Assembly (NCBI GenBank): GCA_001897835.1 | Contig: MKUN01000029.1 | Coordinates: 186,001-250,000 of the forward strand | DNA: 64,000 nt | Direction of reading: 5' to 3' | From: Bacteroidetes bacterium 46-16 | GTDB taxonomy: Bacteria; Bacteroidota; Bacteroidia; Chitinophagales; Chitinophagaceae | Part shown: positions 9,665 through 18,372 of the stretch, piece by piece | Position numbering within the stretch: position 1 is the stretch's first letter | How the letters are laid out: each line of letters begins with the position of its first letter | Program-made: the position numbers and the translations under genes | The notes under the pieces: generated by a model | Seen by the model: only the letters and a program-made list of their open reading frames with translations | Databases searched by the model: none | What the model was told of the DNA's origin: nothing

Positions 9665-10288
9665 ATGTTCAAAAAAATGAAAAATATTGATACGGCATTC
9701 CGGCATGTAAGAGGTTTTACCATGTTGGTGATTTTAGGTTGTGTGCTTATTTGCTGCTTTGCACTCTATAAAAGTTTCAGCCTTGTATCGCAGATGCAGG
9801 GTAAAATCTACATTCTCGCTAATGGCAAGGCATTAGAAGCGTATGCCTCAGAACGAAGAATTAATGTGCCTGTAGAAGCAAGCGATCATATAAAGACCTT
9901 TCATAGGCTATTCTTCACCCTCGACCCCGATGATAAAGCCATTCAGGCGAATATCACTAAAGCATTATACCTGGCAGATGGAAGTGCCAAACGGGCATAC
10001 GATGATTTGAAGGAAAATGGCTTTTACGCGGGATTGATTTCTGGCAATGTCAACCAGACGATTGCTGTGGATAGTGTTGCGGTAGATATTAGCGAATATC
10101 CTTACAGGTTTCGCTGTTTCGCTACCCAAAGTATTGTCCGACCTACCAGTATAACCACCCGCAAATTGATTACAGAAGGCGGACTTCGAAACGTATCCCG
10201 CAGTGACAATAATCCTCACGGTTTCCTGATAGAGCGATGGAATATCATTGACAACAGCGATTTAAAAACAGTTAGCAGACATCAATAA
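9665..10288 (+). CDS. traK: TraK-family conjugative transfer protein (VirB8-like)
   Basis: A 207-residue protein with one N-terminal membrane anchor (about residues 19-38) and a periplasmic NTF2-like domain. The N-terminal NIDTAFRHVRGF and the central VEASDHIKTFHRLFF..DPDD are characteristic of Bacteroidetes TraK. It is topologically equivalent to VirB8. It starts 19 bases after traJ and ends 7 bases before the next gene. Full length, with no anomalies. Confidence 0.9.
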   Translation: MFKKMKNIDTAFRHVRGFTMLVILGCVLICCFALYKSFSLVSQMQGKIYILANGKALEAYASERRINVPVEASDHIKTFHRLFFTLDPDDKAIQANITKALYLADGSAKRAYDDLKENGFYAGLISGNVNQTIAVDSVAVDISEYPYRFRCFATQSIVRPTSITTRKLITEGGLRNVSRSDNNPHGFLIERWNIIDNSDLKTVSRHQ

Positions 10289-10295
10289 GCGTGTT

Positions 10296-10784
10296 ATGAA
10301 ATTCTTATCTAAAAACAAAACGCGAAAAGCATCGGAAGATGCTATTGAAAGCAAGGTTGCTGATGGGATACAGACATTGTATAGAAGCCTTCAATGTACG
10401 TGGGTAACAATCCTGGAAAAGCTTACCGCAAAACTTTCGTACGGCAATTTGAAAATTGTACTTGCTCTTTTCGTGTTGCTTAACGGCGGGTACAATGTCT
10501 ATCTGATAGTGAATGCTTTTACTCTTAAAAATATAAAAGCATTTTCGGTTACTCCTATAAGTAAACCAGGACATTTTGACAAAACTGGCGATGCCGGAAC
10601 GGGAAATTTATACATGTCAGAAGCCGAATACATGCACATTCGCAGGTTCCGGATTTACATGGACAGTCTGGCAAGAGGTCCTTCCGGCAAAAAGGTGTAT
10701 GACAGTATCATAAATAATCGGCCCGGTCTAATGGACAGTGTACGGTTCATAGAAAACTATTACAAACAATTTAAAAATAAATAA
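10296..10784 (+). CDS. Single-pass membrane protein in the TraL position
   Basis: A 162-residue protein. The basic N-terminal cytoplasmic part (about 50 residues) leads to one membrane segment near residues 53-75 (LKIVLALFVLLNGGYNVYLIV). A soluble C-terminal part follows, rich in Tyr and Arg. It occupies the TraL (DUF3989) slot between traK and traM but is longer than usual TraL proteins, so it is called by position, not by strong sequence signature. Only 2 bases separate it from traM, which implies translational coupling. Confidence 0.55.
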   Translation: MKFLSKNKTRKASEDAIESKVADGIQTLYRSLQCTWVTILEKLTAKLSYGNLKIVLALFVLLNGGYNVYLIVNAFTLKNIKAFSVTPISKPGHFDKTGDAGTGNLYMSEAEYMHIRRFRIYMDSLARGPSGKKVYDSIINNRPGLMDSVRFIENYYKQFKNK

Positions 10785-10786
10785 AC

Positions 10787-12088
10787 ATGGAAAAGATAGT
10801 AAAAACTCCAAAAATGATCAGACAGCGCAGGTTCATGTTAATGCTGCCTTTACTCGCATTGCCTTTTATGACCATGATGTTCTGGGCACTTGGCGGCGGT
10901 AAAGTACAAAAGGCAGAAGCGCAAGCTCAAAAACAGGAAGGCTTTAACCTCATTCTGCCTTCTGCTAACTTCAAAAATGATAAGCCAATGGATAAAATGA
11001 GTTATTATGAACAGGCTCAATTAGATTCTGCAAAATTTCTTGAACTCATTAAAAATGATCCGAACTACCGAAATACGACTTTATCCGATACGGAGTATGA
11101 TTTACAGGAATCGACAATTGGATTGGAAAGAACCGGATCAGAAAGAAGTTTAAATACTTCCGTGTATGGTATTAGCGGATATAATGATCCCAATTCAGAG
11201 AAGATATACCAAAAGCTCGCTGCTCTCAACCAGGAATTAGATAGACCTGCAAGTGAACCCGGCACCATGGATGATATGGAAATTCCTAACCCCGTTAGCA
11301 ATAAAGCTGCTTCCGTAGGAACAGCCGATGTGAACAGATTGGAACAGATGATGCAAATGATGACCCAGCCCGGTGAAACAGATCCTGAAATGCAACAGAT
11401 TAACGGAATGCTTGAAAAGATACTGGACATACAGCATCCTGATCGGGTACAGGACAAATTAAGGCAAACTTCCGAAGCCAGAAAGGGGCAGGTTTTTGCC
11501 GTTTCTTCTCAATCCGCTGATAATATAGTTTCGTTACTGGCTGGCAAACAAAGTAACAGCCAGATAAATGGTTTCTATTCTTTGGGTGATGTTAATGCTA
11601 TTGAAGAATCGCAAAATGCTATACAGGCCGTCATCCATGAAACACAGACCATTGTTGATGGCTCTACCGTCAAGTTGCGGCTGATAAATGATATATTTAT
11701 TAATGGGGTAAATATTCCAAAGGATAATTTTCTGTTCGGTATAGCTTCTTTAAGAGGGGAAAGATTGGGCATTGAGATTAACAGCATCCGGTACAATAAT
11801 TCTTTGTTTCCAGTCGAGCTTTCCGTGTATGATATGGATGGGTTGGATGGTATCTATGTTCCAGGTGCCATTACAAGGGATGTCGCCAAACAGTCAGCAG
11901 ACCGATCCCTGCAAACCCTCGGGCTAACCTCCCTTGATCCTTCATGGCAGGCACAGGCAGCAGGCGCTGGTGTAGAGGCAGCAAAGTCTCTATTTAGTAA
12001 GAAGATAAAACTTATCAAGGTTACGGTAAAAGCAGGCTACCAGGTATTGCTTCGTGACAAAAAGCAAAAACAAGATCAATCAAGCTAA
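10787..12088 (+). CDS. traM: TraM-family conjugative transfer protein (VirB10-like)
   Basis: A 433-residue protein. A membrane anchor lies near residues 16-36 (PLLALPFMTMMFWALGGG). A long Pro/Gln/Asp-rich periplasmic linker follows, with many Met-Met-Gln repeats around residue 185. The conserved C-terminal domain contains VKLRLINDIFINGVNIPKD and ends with basic residues. Architecture and order match Bacteroidetes TraM, the VirB10-like energy-transducing channel subunit. A 25-base gap separates it from traN. Confidence 0.92.
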   Translation: MEKIVKTPKMIRQRRFMLMLPLLALPFMTMMFWALGGGKVQKAEAQAQKQEGFNLILPSANFKNDKPMDKMSYYEQAQLDSAKFLELIKNDPNYRNTTLSDTEYDLQESTIGLERTGSERSLNTSVYGISGYNDPNSEKIYQKLAALNQELDRPASEPGTMDDMEIPNPVSNKAASVGTADVNRLEQMMQMMTQPGETDPEMQQINGMLEKILDIQHPDRVQDKLRQTSEARKGQVFAVSSQSADNIVSLLAGKQSNSQINGFYSLGDVNAIEESQNAIQAVIHETQTIVDGSTVKLRLINDIFINGVNIPKDNFLFGIASLRGERLGIEINSIRYNNSLFPVELSVYDMDGLDGIYVPGAITRDVAKQSADRSLQTLGLTSLDPSWQAQAAGAGVEAAKSLFSKKIKLIKVTVKAGYQVLLRDKKQKQDQSS

Positions 12089-12113
12089 TAGTTAATCATT
12101 AAAATTCCAGAAG

Positions 12114-12956
12114 ATGAAAAAGATCAGTGCAGTAATGGTAACGGGATTTTCCCTTTTTATTACATTTTTTAGCGTCCAGGCGCAACAAGCAGTCGGTGAT
12201 AGTCAGTTCAGATCAATTCAGCCTTACCAGGTTGCTATATCATATACCAAAACAACCAACATTATTTTTCCCTATGCTATCATCAGTGTAGATCGTGGCA
12301 GCAAGGATGTGCTGGCGCAGAAGGCCAAAGGCGTGGAAAATATCTTGCAAATAAAGGCAGCAAAGGAGGGCTTTGCGGAGACTAATCTTACTGTTATAAC
12401 GGCTGACGGAAAGCTTACCTCCTTCATTGTAGATTACGCGGACCAGCCTTCCATACTAAACCTGTCGTTGAATGGTAGCCAGCCAAAGAATACCATTTTT
12501 TCACCGGAAAATATCAATCAGGTAATTGTAGAGCGTTGCGCAAAAACAGCGTTCGCATCAAAGAAAAAGATAAGAGGAATAAAGGATAAGGGTTTTGGCA
12601 TCCGTTTCCGAATGAATGGCCTGTTTATCCGGAATAATGTGATGTACATGCGCATCAACATCGAAAACCAGTCTAATATCAATTATGATATTGACCAGCT
12701 ACGCTTCTTTGTACGGGACCAGAAAAAAGCGAAACGAACCGCAACACAAGAAATAGAAATATCGCCTGTTTTCATTTACAACAATACGGATAAGATAAAA
12801 GGACGGACCGCTGATACCATTGTGTTTGCACTGCCCAAATTTACTATTCCCGATAAAAAATATCTGGCCATACAGCTCATGGAAAAGGATGGTGGCAGAC
12901 ACCTTGAATTACATCTTAAGAATAAGACCATCGTAAAAGCAGTACCTATTGATTGA
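12114..12956 (+). CDS. traN: TraN-family conjugative transfer protein (DUF4138, VirB9-like)
   Basis: A 280-residue exported protein. The signal peptide ends near residue 24 (SVQAQ). The body contains QPYQVAISYTKTTNIIFPYAI near the N-terminus and GIRFRMNGLFIRNNVMYMR near the centre, both typical of DUF4138/TraN. It is beta-rich and predicted periplasmic or outer-membrane associated, comparable to VirB9 and partnering TraM. Last of the recognisable mating-channel genes in this operon; unrecognised accessory genes follow. Confidence 0.92.
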   Translation: MKKISAVMVTGFSLFITFFSVQAQQAVGDSQFRSIQPYQVAISYTKTTNIIFPYAIISVDRGSKDVLAQKAKGVENILQIKAAKEGFAETNLTVITADGKLTSFIVDYADQPSILNLSLNGSQPKNTIFSPENINQVIVERCAKTAFASKKKIRGIKDKGFGIRFRMNGLFIRNNVMYMRINIENQSNINYDIDQLRFFVRDQKKAKRTATQEIEISPVFIYNNTDKIKGRTADTIVFALPKFTIPDKKYLAIQLMEKDGGRHLELHLKNKTIVKAVPID

Positions 12957-12966
12957 CTAAGAAAGG

Positions 12967-14199
12967 ATGTTTGGCAATGAAGCCAGCCATTCTATTTCCG
13001 TCGATTTAACCGGCGTTATTTCCGCTAAAAATGTGAGTATGAAAATTAGAAAAGATGATTATCAGAATATATTGGAATACCTCATAAGAAAACGTGAAGC
13101 GGGTGAAGAATTTGTGGCCTTCCCCAATGAATCCTACCCAATCAATAAGGAAGAGCTATTCACTTTCTCTACACAATATGAGGTTCAGGAGTTTTGCTAT
13201 GAAATGTCAACCGATGTAGACAGCTACGACTATCTGGCAATAAGGTCGGCCTACAGGGCTATGACACAGGCTACTAGAAACAGTGACCGGATGGTTGAAA
13301 AAGACGGTATCGTTGATGTGTCATTAATGGTAGCTATGTATTACCTGAAATTAGAAACAGAACAATTAAATAACAATCAAAATTCAAAAATCATGAATCA
13401 GAAAAATTTTGAATACCTGCGTGATCAGGTAAAGTACACAGGATTTGGTGAAGGGTTAGAAAATGACCTGAAACAGAAAATTGAAGAAGGCAAACCGGAG
13501 TTTAAGTTGCAGCATCAGGTGCAGTATGGCAATGATTCGGTTACCGCAACACTGAATTTCAGTCAGTCGAAACAAAGTGATATGTACTTCTTCAATTCCT
13601 ATCAGGCCAGTCTGCAAAAAGAAAACAGCGCCGAAAAAATGGAGCAGACTTTCTATATCAACAAAGGCAGCAACATCACTTTGAAGGAAGCCTATAATTT
13701 GATGGATGGCCGGTCTGTCAATAAAGACCTTACCAGTAAGGAAGGCCAGGTCTATAATGCATGGATACAGATGGACTTCAAGCAGAGCGATGATAACGGA
13801 AACTTCAAAATGAAGCATTATCATCAAAACTATGGGTACGATCTGGAAGCTGTATTATCCAAACACCCGATCAAAGAATTAAGTAATGATGATTTTAAGG
13901 CAAGCTTGCTCGACAGCCTTAAAAAAGGGAACCGGCAATCAGCAACCTTTTTGCAGAATGATACGGAGCAAAAACAGTACATCGAGGCTAATCCCCAATT
14001 CAAGACAATCAATCTTTATGACAGCAGTATGCAACGGCTGGACAATCGCCAGGCAAAAACAGAACGGCAATCCGAAGGCGAAAGTAATTCGGTTAAACAG
14101 GATAGTAAAAAGGAAAGGCAGGCGCCCACTGAAGATGATGGCCCTGAAATACCAAAGGCTGCGAACAAAAGAAGGAAAAAGCAGACGCAATCCATGTAA
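12967..14199 (+). CDS. Accessory ICE protein, apparent fusion of two modules
   Basis: A 410-residue protein; an alternative start at 13039 would shorten it by 24 residues. Residues about 25-135 form an unrecognised helical domain. From residue 143 (Met at 13393) a second module begins (MNQKNFEYLRDQVKYTGFGE) that looks like the natural start of a stand-alone protein. The AT-rich stretch just before it resembles a Bacteroidetes intergenic spacer. The second module, with GRSVNKDL, WIQMDFK..D.NGNFK.K..H.NYGYDLE and YIEANPQFKTIN.YD, is shared with the next gene and belongs to a DUF3945-like ICE family of unknown function. The C-terminus is highly charged, ending KAANKRRKKQ. It may be translated as one or as two proteins. 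Confidence 0.65.
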   Translation: MFGNEASHSISVDLTGVISAKNVSMKIRKDDYQNILEYLIRKREAGEEFVAFPNESYPINKEELFTFSTQYEVQEFCYEMSTDVDSYDYLAIRSAYRAMTQATRNSDRMVEKDGIVDVSLMVAMYYLKLETEQLNNNQNSKIMNQKNFEYLRDQVKYTGFGEGLENDLKQKIEEGKPEFKLQHQVQYGNDSVTATLNFSQSKQSDMYFFNSYQASLQKENSAEKMEQTFYINKGSNITLKEAYNLMDGRSVNKDLTSKEGQVYNAWIQMDFKQSDDNGNFKMKHYHQNYGYDLEAVLSKHPIKELSNDDFKASLLDSLKKGNRQSATFLQNDTEQKQYIEANPQFKTINLYDSSMQRLDNRQAKTERQSEGESNSVKQDSKKERQAPTEDDGPEIPKAANKRRKKQTQSM

Positions 14200-14237
14200 T
14201 GGGCAATAGACCATTGTATAACATAAAATGTTGAGTT

Positions 14238-15293
14238 ATGAACAACCAGCAACCCGTAAACAGGGTGGAAATGGAACTGAACCAATGGCGTTCAAGGGAA
14301 GAGCGCTTCAGTAAGCTGTTTTCATTTAGTCTTTCATCCAACAGGGCGCTACTCAAAGAAAAGCTGGAGTACTATGATAGCACTGCGGCAAAGTATAAAG
14401 GCACACCGGATTTAGACGAGCGTTTTGCGCTGAAGGTATTAAGAGAAGAGAGAAACCGGATAGAAAAACAACTGTATCCTAATCTCATGATACGCCTGTT
14501 ACGCAGGTTGCTGGTTGTTCCTTTTAAAGAGCGGGTTATTGTAAGGCAAAACGAGCGGCGGACGGAGCAAAACAATCAAATCCTGTATAGCCAGTTACAG
14601 CGGGCGGGGTTTTCCGGTCTTTCCGAAAAAATAGAGGGACAGATCAGACAGGGACATCCGCAGTTTGCTATTCCGGTTACTTATTACATCAATGATAAAG
14701 AAAGGTTAGATCATCAGTTGTCATTTGTAAAAGATCAGAACGGGCAGTACAGGTTTGATGGTTATAAAACCAATTTATATAACGAAGCAAAGCCTGAAGA
14801 AAAGCGAGAACAATTTTTTAGCATGGTGGCGGGTAACAATGTAAATGCTACCGAAGCTTATAACCTTCTGGCGGGCCGTGCCATTCAAAGAAAAGGAACC
14901 TGGATGCAACTTGATATGAACGATAAAGACCCTAATGGAAATTTTCGTATTAAAGAATTTCATTCCGGCTACGGTTATGATCTTGAAAAAATATTGCAGC
15001 AGCTACCATTAAAAGAATTACTAAATAAGAATGATGCAGATAAGCTATGCGATGCCTTAAAGCAGGGAAGTCGGCATTCAGTAAGTTTTATAAAAGATGG
15101 TAATGAACAACGCTATTATATTGAAGCCAATCCGCAATTCAAGTCGGTAAATATTTATGACGAATATTCAAGAAAGGTGACGCTCAATACCGCATTAGGG
15201 AACAAAACGATGGAAGCGGTAAAATTAACGCATAAAATCAATGACCGGCAGGAACAAAGCCAGACGAAAAAGAATGGTATGCGCATAAGCTAA
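14238..15293 (+). CDS. DUF3945-like accessory ICE protein, paralogue of the preceding gene
   Basis: A 351-residue soluble protein. The charged helical N-terminus (about 110 residues, rich in Arg, Lys, Glu) is followed by a module homologous to the C-terminal half of the upstream gene. Shared features are EAYNLLAGRAIQ, TWMQLDMNDKDPNGNFRIKEFHSGYGYDLE (residues about 215-245), a PLKELLN segment and RYYIEANPQFKSVNIYDEYSR. Tandem duplication within the element is the simplest explanation. Function unknown; no catalytic motif is visible. Confidence 0.65.
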   Translation: MNNQQPVNRVEMELNQWRSREERFSKLFSFSLSSNRALLKEKLEYYDSTAAKYKGTPDLDERFALKVLREERNRIEKQLYPNLMIRLLRRLLVVPFKERVIVRQNERRTEQNNQILYSQLQRAGFSGLSEKIEGQIRQGHPQFAIPVTYYINDKERLDHQLSFVKDQNGQYRFDGYKTNLYNEAKPEEKREQFFSMVAGNNVNATEAYNLLAGRAIQRKGTWMQLDMNDKDPNGNFRIKEFHSGYGYDLEKILQQLPLKELLNKNDADKLCDALKQGSRHSVSFIKDGNEQRYYIEANPQFKSVNIYDEYSRKVTLNTALGNKTMEAVKLTHKINDRQEQSQTKKNGMRIS

Positions 15294-15306
15294 ACAGTTT
15301 AATGTA

Positions 15307-15597
15307 ATGGAGCAGTTAAATCCCTTATCTGATTTCTTTTCAGCCATACAAAAAGATGGCCGTATTAGCATCACGCACATAGGTATCTATGCGGCGTTGC
15401 TGCAATACCGCATAGATAGTGGTTTTATCAATCCCATTCAGGTATTCAGTCATGAGATTATGCAGCTTGCCAAAATATCGGCGCCAATAACATATCACAA
15501 ATGTGTGAGGGAATTAAGTGAATACGGGTATATCAATTATATGCCTTCTTTCAAACGTAATCAGGGTAGCAAGATTTATTTCCCTGATAACAGATAA
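15307..15597 (+). CDS. Small winged-helix-like protein of the ICE
   Basis: A 96-residue protein with no signal peptide. The sequence predicts three helices and a wing: residues about 25-45 (IGIYAALLQYRI), 50-66 (HEIMQLAKISAPITYHKCVRE) and YGYINYMPS near residue 80. That layout is typical of a MarR/replication-protein type DNA-binding winged helix. It lies 13 bases after the preceding gene and is followed by a terminator-like hairpin, so it closes the long operon. Probably a regulator or DNA-binding accessory factor; the specific role is unknown. Confidence 0.6.
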   Translation: MEQLNPLSDFFSAIQKDGRISITHIGIYAALLQYRIDSGFINPIQVFSHEIMQLAKISAPITYHKCVRELSEYGYINYMPSFKRNQGSKIYFPDNR

Positions 15598-15630
15598 GAA
15601 CAGTCAGAAGACATGAGATTAAAATTTAGC

Positions 15631-15650
15631 AAAGCCCGCACAGGGCTTTT
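15631..15650 (+). terminator. Short hairpin at the end of the tra operon
   Basis: A perfect 7-bp stem (AAAGCCC/GGGCTTT) with a 5-base loop lies 33 bases after the last gene of the operon and is followed by T residues. The T run is short, so termination is likely but may be leaky. Confidence 0.55.
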
Positions 15651-15677
15651 GCTGTCTTAAAATACAGGAGGTGTGAG

Positions 15678-15833
15678 ATGGAAAAAGTGAGTGAGAGTGA
15701 TAACCTTGTGGATGATAAAATATTGAAAACTAATGCTGAAATTGAACAGGGAAAAGAGCAGAAATTCGTAAATTTAATCATTGAAATCATTGTGTCATCA
15801 ACATTAAAGGAATACTATGAAAAGGGCGATTAG
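15678..15833 (+). CDS. 51-residue acidic protein overlapping the recombinase start
   Basis: The gene starts with ATG at 15678. An AGGAGGTG stretch at about 15666-15673 is an unusually good Shine-Dalgarno sequence for this phylum. It encodes an acidic helical peptide (MEKVSESDNLVDDKIL near the start, then [23 protein letters not shown]) and stops at 15833, overlapping the recombinase ATG at 15817 by 17 bases. The overlap, ribosome site and amphipathic composition support a real coupled gene. It could be a recombination directionality factor or regulator for the recombinase, but there is no sequence evidence for that beyond position. Confidence 0.5.
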   Translation: MEKVSESDNLVDDKILKTNAEIEQGKEQKFVNLIIEIIVSSTLKEYYEKGD

Positions 15834-17487
15834 ATATTTACGTTTCAGTCAGTTGGGTCAAAGTAACGGCTCAATTGAAAGGCAGGAATTATATACAGAT
15901 CAATGGATAAAATTTAATAGTATTGATTTGGTTGACACTTTTGTTGACAGAGGCAAAAGTGCAAGAACATTTGACCGGCCTGACTTTATAAAACTTCAAG
16001 AATTTATTTCCAAGCATTATAAAACCGTTGATTATCTTTTAGTAGATCAGTTAGACAGATTCAGCAGGGATGCAGGAGAAGCTATGAGTATGGTTAAATT
16101 GCTTCAAAGAAAATACGGTATACAAGTAGTAAGCGTAACAGAAGGAATAACATTTGACTATGATACCCCTGGTAGTTTTTTCAGGGCAGGTCTGCAATTA
16201 TTGCTTGCTGAAGAAGATAATATCAATAGGAGTATTAAGGTAAAGGGTGGCATTTATACAGCAAAAGCAAAAGAAGGCCGTTTTGTATTTAAAAATCCTC
16301 CTTTTGGATATAGAAAAGAAGGTGAACGTAAAGAACGCCATCTTGTAGTAGAGGAAACTGAAGCAAAAATTGTACGGTTTGTTTATGATGCTTATTTGCG
16401 GGATGTGCCTTTATATAAAATCAAAGAAAAAGCTTACGAACTGGGATTTGACCGAAAGGGAAATATGGCAATTGAACGAGTATTAGCGAATCCTGTTTAT
16501 GCAGGGTTGCTTAAAGTCGATGCTTATAAAGAATATCCAGGAGGACTGTTTCCTGCTATCCATGAGCCTGTAGTAGATATGACTACTTGGCAAATGGTGC
16601 AAAGTAAGATGAAAAAACCGGAGAAAACACGCACAGTCGTTGACGACGAAATTCCATTGCGGGGTGTAGTAAAATGCCACTGCGGTAATCCATTATCTGG
16701 CGCACCGTCAAGAGGCAAATCAGGTAAGTATTTTTATTACTATAAATGCAGGTTCTCAAAGCACAACAATATAAGTGCTGCTAAAGCACATAATCAATTG
16801 TTAGGTGCATGTGAGCTTATGAGCCTCTCAGATACCAGAGTTCGTGAAATAAGAAATGGCTGTAAAGCTGCTGTAGAAATAGAGATGAAAGCTAACAAGC
16901 AAAAGGTGTCTGAAAAAAAACAACAGTTGGAAGATACTCAGGAAAAGTTGTTTTCAGTAGAGGAAAAATGGATTAAAAATGAAATATCAAGAGATACTTA
17001 CGATAGATGGCATTCTACCTATAATCATACAATCCTTAATCTTAAAGGTGCAATAGAACGCCTTGGTAATGATCAAGGGAGGGCGTTTGAAATCCTTGAA
17101 AAGAATCTGGACCTTTTGGGTGACATGCGTTATGTATACACTCAGGCAGATACCATGCAGAAAAGGGAATTTGTTAGCATGGTGTTCGACAACAACTTAT
17201 ACTATCAAGAAGGCATTTATCGAACACCTACTATGATGGATATGTTTACGCATAATTCACTGTTAATGAAGGAGAAAGGCTATCTGATTTATGAAAAAAA
17301 AAGGGATGATTTTTCAATCATCCCTTCCAGCGGAGAGAGAGGGATTCGAACCCCCGGACCTTTTACAGTCAACGGTTTTCAAGACCGCCGCATTCGACCA
17401 CTCTGCCATCTCTCCGGGCGCAAAATTAGACTAGTAGCGGGTTTTTCCAAATTTTTTTATCAGCCTACTATATATTTTCAAAAATGA
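15817..17487 (+). CDS. Large serine recombinase (ICE integrase) with run-on C-terminus
   Basis: An N-terminal resolvase/invertase catalytic domain covers about residues 1-140, with [17 protein letters not shown] (candidate catalytic Ser at residue 10) and [15 protein letters not shown] Recombinase domain follows ([20 protein letters not shown], near residue 165), then a zinc-ribbon with CHCG and YYYKC at about residues 285-310, and a coiled coil at 350-420. It catalyses integration and excision of the ICE. The last roughly 60 residues are translated from the antisense strand of a host terminator and tRNA-Ser (GERGIRTPG...), so the native C-terminus probably ends near 17290. The stop codon is supplied by host DNA beyond the tRNA. 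It starts within the preceding 51-residue gene. Confidence 0.88.
   Translation: MKRAIRYLRFSQLGQSNGSIERQELYTDQWIKFNSIDLVDTFVDRGKSARTFDRPDFIKLQEFISKHYKTVDYLLVDQLDRFSRDAGEAMSMVKLLQRKYGIQVVSVTEGITFDYDTPGSFFRAGLQLLLAEEDNINRSIKVKGGIYTAKAKEGRFVFKNPPFGYRKEGERKERHLVVEETEAKIVRFVYDAYLRDVPLYKIKEKAYELGFDRKGNMAIERVLANPVYAGLLKVDAYKEYPGGLFPAIHEPVVDMTTWQMVQSKMKKPEKTRTVVDDEIPLRGVVKCHCGNPLSGAPSRGKSGKYFYYYKCRFSKHNNISAAKAHNQLLGACELMSLSDTRVREIRNGCKAAVEIEMKANKQKVSEKKQQLEDTQEKLFSVEEKWIKNEISRDTYDRWHSTYNHTILNLKGAIERLGNDQGRAFEILEKNLDLLGDMRYVYTQADTMQKREFVSMVFDNNLYYQEGIYRTPTMMDMFTHNSLLMKEKGYLIYEKKRDDFSIIPSSGERGIRTPGPFTVNGFQDRRIRPLCHLSGRKIRLVAGFSKFFYQPTIYFQK
17292..17326 (-). terminator. Rho-independent terminator of tRNA-Ser
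   Basis: An 11-bp perfect stem (17301-17311 with 17316-17326) has a 4-base loop. Read on the minus strand it is followed by nine T residues. It lies just downstream of the tRNA-Ser gene and inside the recombinase reading frame of the other strand. Confidence 0.88.
17331..17415 (-). tRNA. tRNA-Ser (anticodon TGA)
   Basis: An 85-nt class II tRNA on the minus strand. The acceptor stem is GGAGAGA (5' end at 17415) paired with TCTCTCC (17332-17338). The discriminator is G, as expected for serine. The anticodon loop reads CTTGAAA with anticodon TGA. There is an extended variable arm and a T loop of TTCGAAT. CCA is not encoded. The gene is intact although the ICE recombinase frame runs through it antisense, so insertion was downstream of the tRNA and did not damage it. 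Confidence 0.95.
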
Positions 17488-17552
17488 TGTTAAAATCTCC
17501 CGCTCTATACCGCTATAGAAATCCATAACAGGGATAGCTGCGTAACTAATAG

Positions 17553-17560
17553 TAAATTTG
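17553..17560 (+). promoter_or_regulatory. Bacteroidetes -7 element (TAAATTTG) before msrA
   Basis: A perfect match to the TAnnTTTG consensus ends 5 bases before the msrA ATG. If used, transcription would start at or next to the start codon, giving a leaderless or nearly leaderless mRNA. No clear -33 TTTG partner is seen. Confidence 0.4.
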
Positions 17561-17565
17561 AAAAA

Positions 17566-18243
17566 ATGTACAGCACACTTAAAACATCATTATTACTAAC
17601 CCTCTTCGGCATGCAGCTTTCAGCTTGTGCCCAGGACGGGAATTATCAAAAGTCAAAAACGTTCAAACAAATGAATGATACGCAGCCAAAAGAAACCATG
17701 CACAAGATCGACACGGCCACATTCGGGGCGGGATGCTTCTGGTGTACAGAGGCACAGTTCCAGCAGCTGAAGGGTGTTGAAAAAGTGGAATCGGGCTTTA
17801 GCGGGGGGCATGTGAAGAACCCAACCTATAAAGAGGTGTGTACAGGTACCACCGGGCATGCCGAAGTATGTAATATCTATTACGATCCTGCACAGATCAG
17901 TTTTGATGAACTCCTGGCCGCTTTCTGGACCTGTCACGATCCTACACAGCTCAACAGGCAAGGCAATGATGTTGGCACCCAATATCGCTCAGTAGTGTTT
18001 TACCACAACGAAGAGCAAAGAAAGAAAACAGAAGAATATAAAAAGAAACTCAACGAAGAAAAAGCTTATGACAATCCCGTAGTAACAGAGATCAGTCCTT
18101 TCACGGTCTTTTACAAAGCCGAAGATTATCACCAGGACTATTACAACGAAAACGGTTCACAACCTTATTGTATGTTTGTCATCAAGCCTAAACTCGATAA
18201 GTTTGAAAAAGTATTCAAAGGAAAATTAAAGGGCAGTAAATAA
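17566..18243 (+). CDS. msrA: Peptide-methionine (S)-S-oxide reductase, lipoprotein form
   Basis: This enzyme reduces methionine-(S)-sulfoxide in oxidised proteins. The GCFWC active-site motif is at residues 56-60 (Cys57 nucleophile). The downstream SGFSGGH, TGHAEVC and YHQDYY segments are all typical of MsrA. The N-terminus (MYSTLKTSLLLTLFGMQLSAC) is a lipoprotein signal with the lipobox Cys near residue 21, so the enzyme probably sits at the periplasmic face of a membrane. This single host gene is sandwiched between the ICE end/tRNA-Ser and the 5.4-kb integrative element. Confidence 0.95.
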   Translation: MYSTLKTSLLLTLFGMQLSACAQDGNYQKSKTFKQMNDTQPKETMHKIDTATFGAGCFWCTEAQFQQLKGVEKVESGFSGGHVKNPTYKEVCTGTTGHAEVCNIYYDPAQISFDELLAAFWTCHDPTQLNRQGNDVGTQYRSVVFYHNEEQRKKTEEYKKKLNEEKAYDNPVVTEISPFTVFYKAEDYHQDYYNENGSQPYCMFVIKPKLDKFEKVFKGKLKGSK

Positions 18244-18268
18244 ACTTATAGAATAATATGAACAATGC

Positions 18269-18321
18269 TAAGAAAGGTAATACTGATATGTAAATTTTAA
18301 AACTTCAGTAGGCCTTTCTTA
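18269..18321. repeat. Two-step inverted repeat downstream of msrA
   Basis: TAAGAAAGG (18269-18277) pairs with CCTTTCTTA (18313-18321), and inside it TACTGA (18281-18286) pairs with TCAGTA (18305-18310). It lies 26 bases after msrA, so a terminator is possible, though no strong T run follows. It is also 31 bases outside the left repeat of the mobile element and could be host sequence next to its attachment site. Confidence 0.45.
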
Positions 18322-18351
18322 CTATTTTCTATTAGTTAACCTGACTCCAAA

Positions 18352-18372
18352 TTGTACCTCATTTGTATCCCT
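18352..18372 (+). repeat. Left terminal direct repeat (candidate att site)
   Basis: It matches 23695-23715 at 18 of 21 positions, including an identical 12-base ATTTGTATCCCT. Its inner part (18361-18371) also forms an 11-bp perfect inverted repeat with GGGATACAAAT at 18392-18402, immediately before the integrase start. That fits a core or arm site for the tyrosine recombinase. Confidence 0.55.

Larger units (their letters stand above)
1..17330 (+). mobile_element. Right part of a Bacteroidetes-type integrative conjugative element
   Basis: A continuous plus-strand run of conjugation genes (DarB-like helicase, TraF/DUF4133, TraG ATPase, TraI/TerB-like proteins, TraJ, TraK, TraM, TraN) ends with a large serine recombinase that abuts tRNA-Ser(TGA). 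The gene order is that of the Bacteroidetes type IV secretion class seen in CTnDOT-like and Pedobacter/Chitinophaga elements. The left end, relaxase, coupling protein and left attachment site are not in the window. The right boundary is inferred to lie between about 17275 and 17331, where recombinase coding runs into the host tRNA-Ser terminator. No second attachment site could be compared, so the boundary is approximate. Confidence 0.75.
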
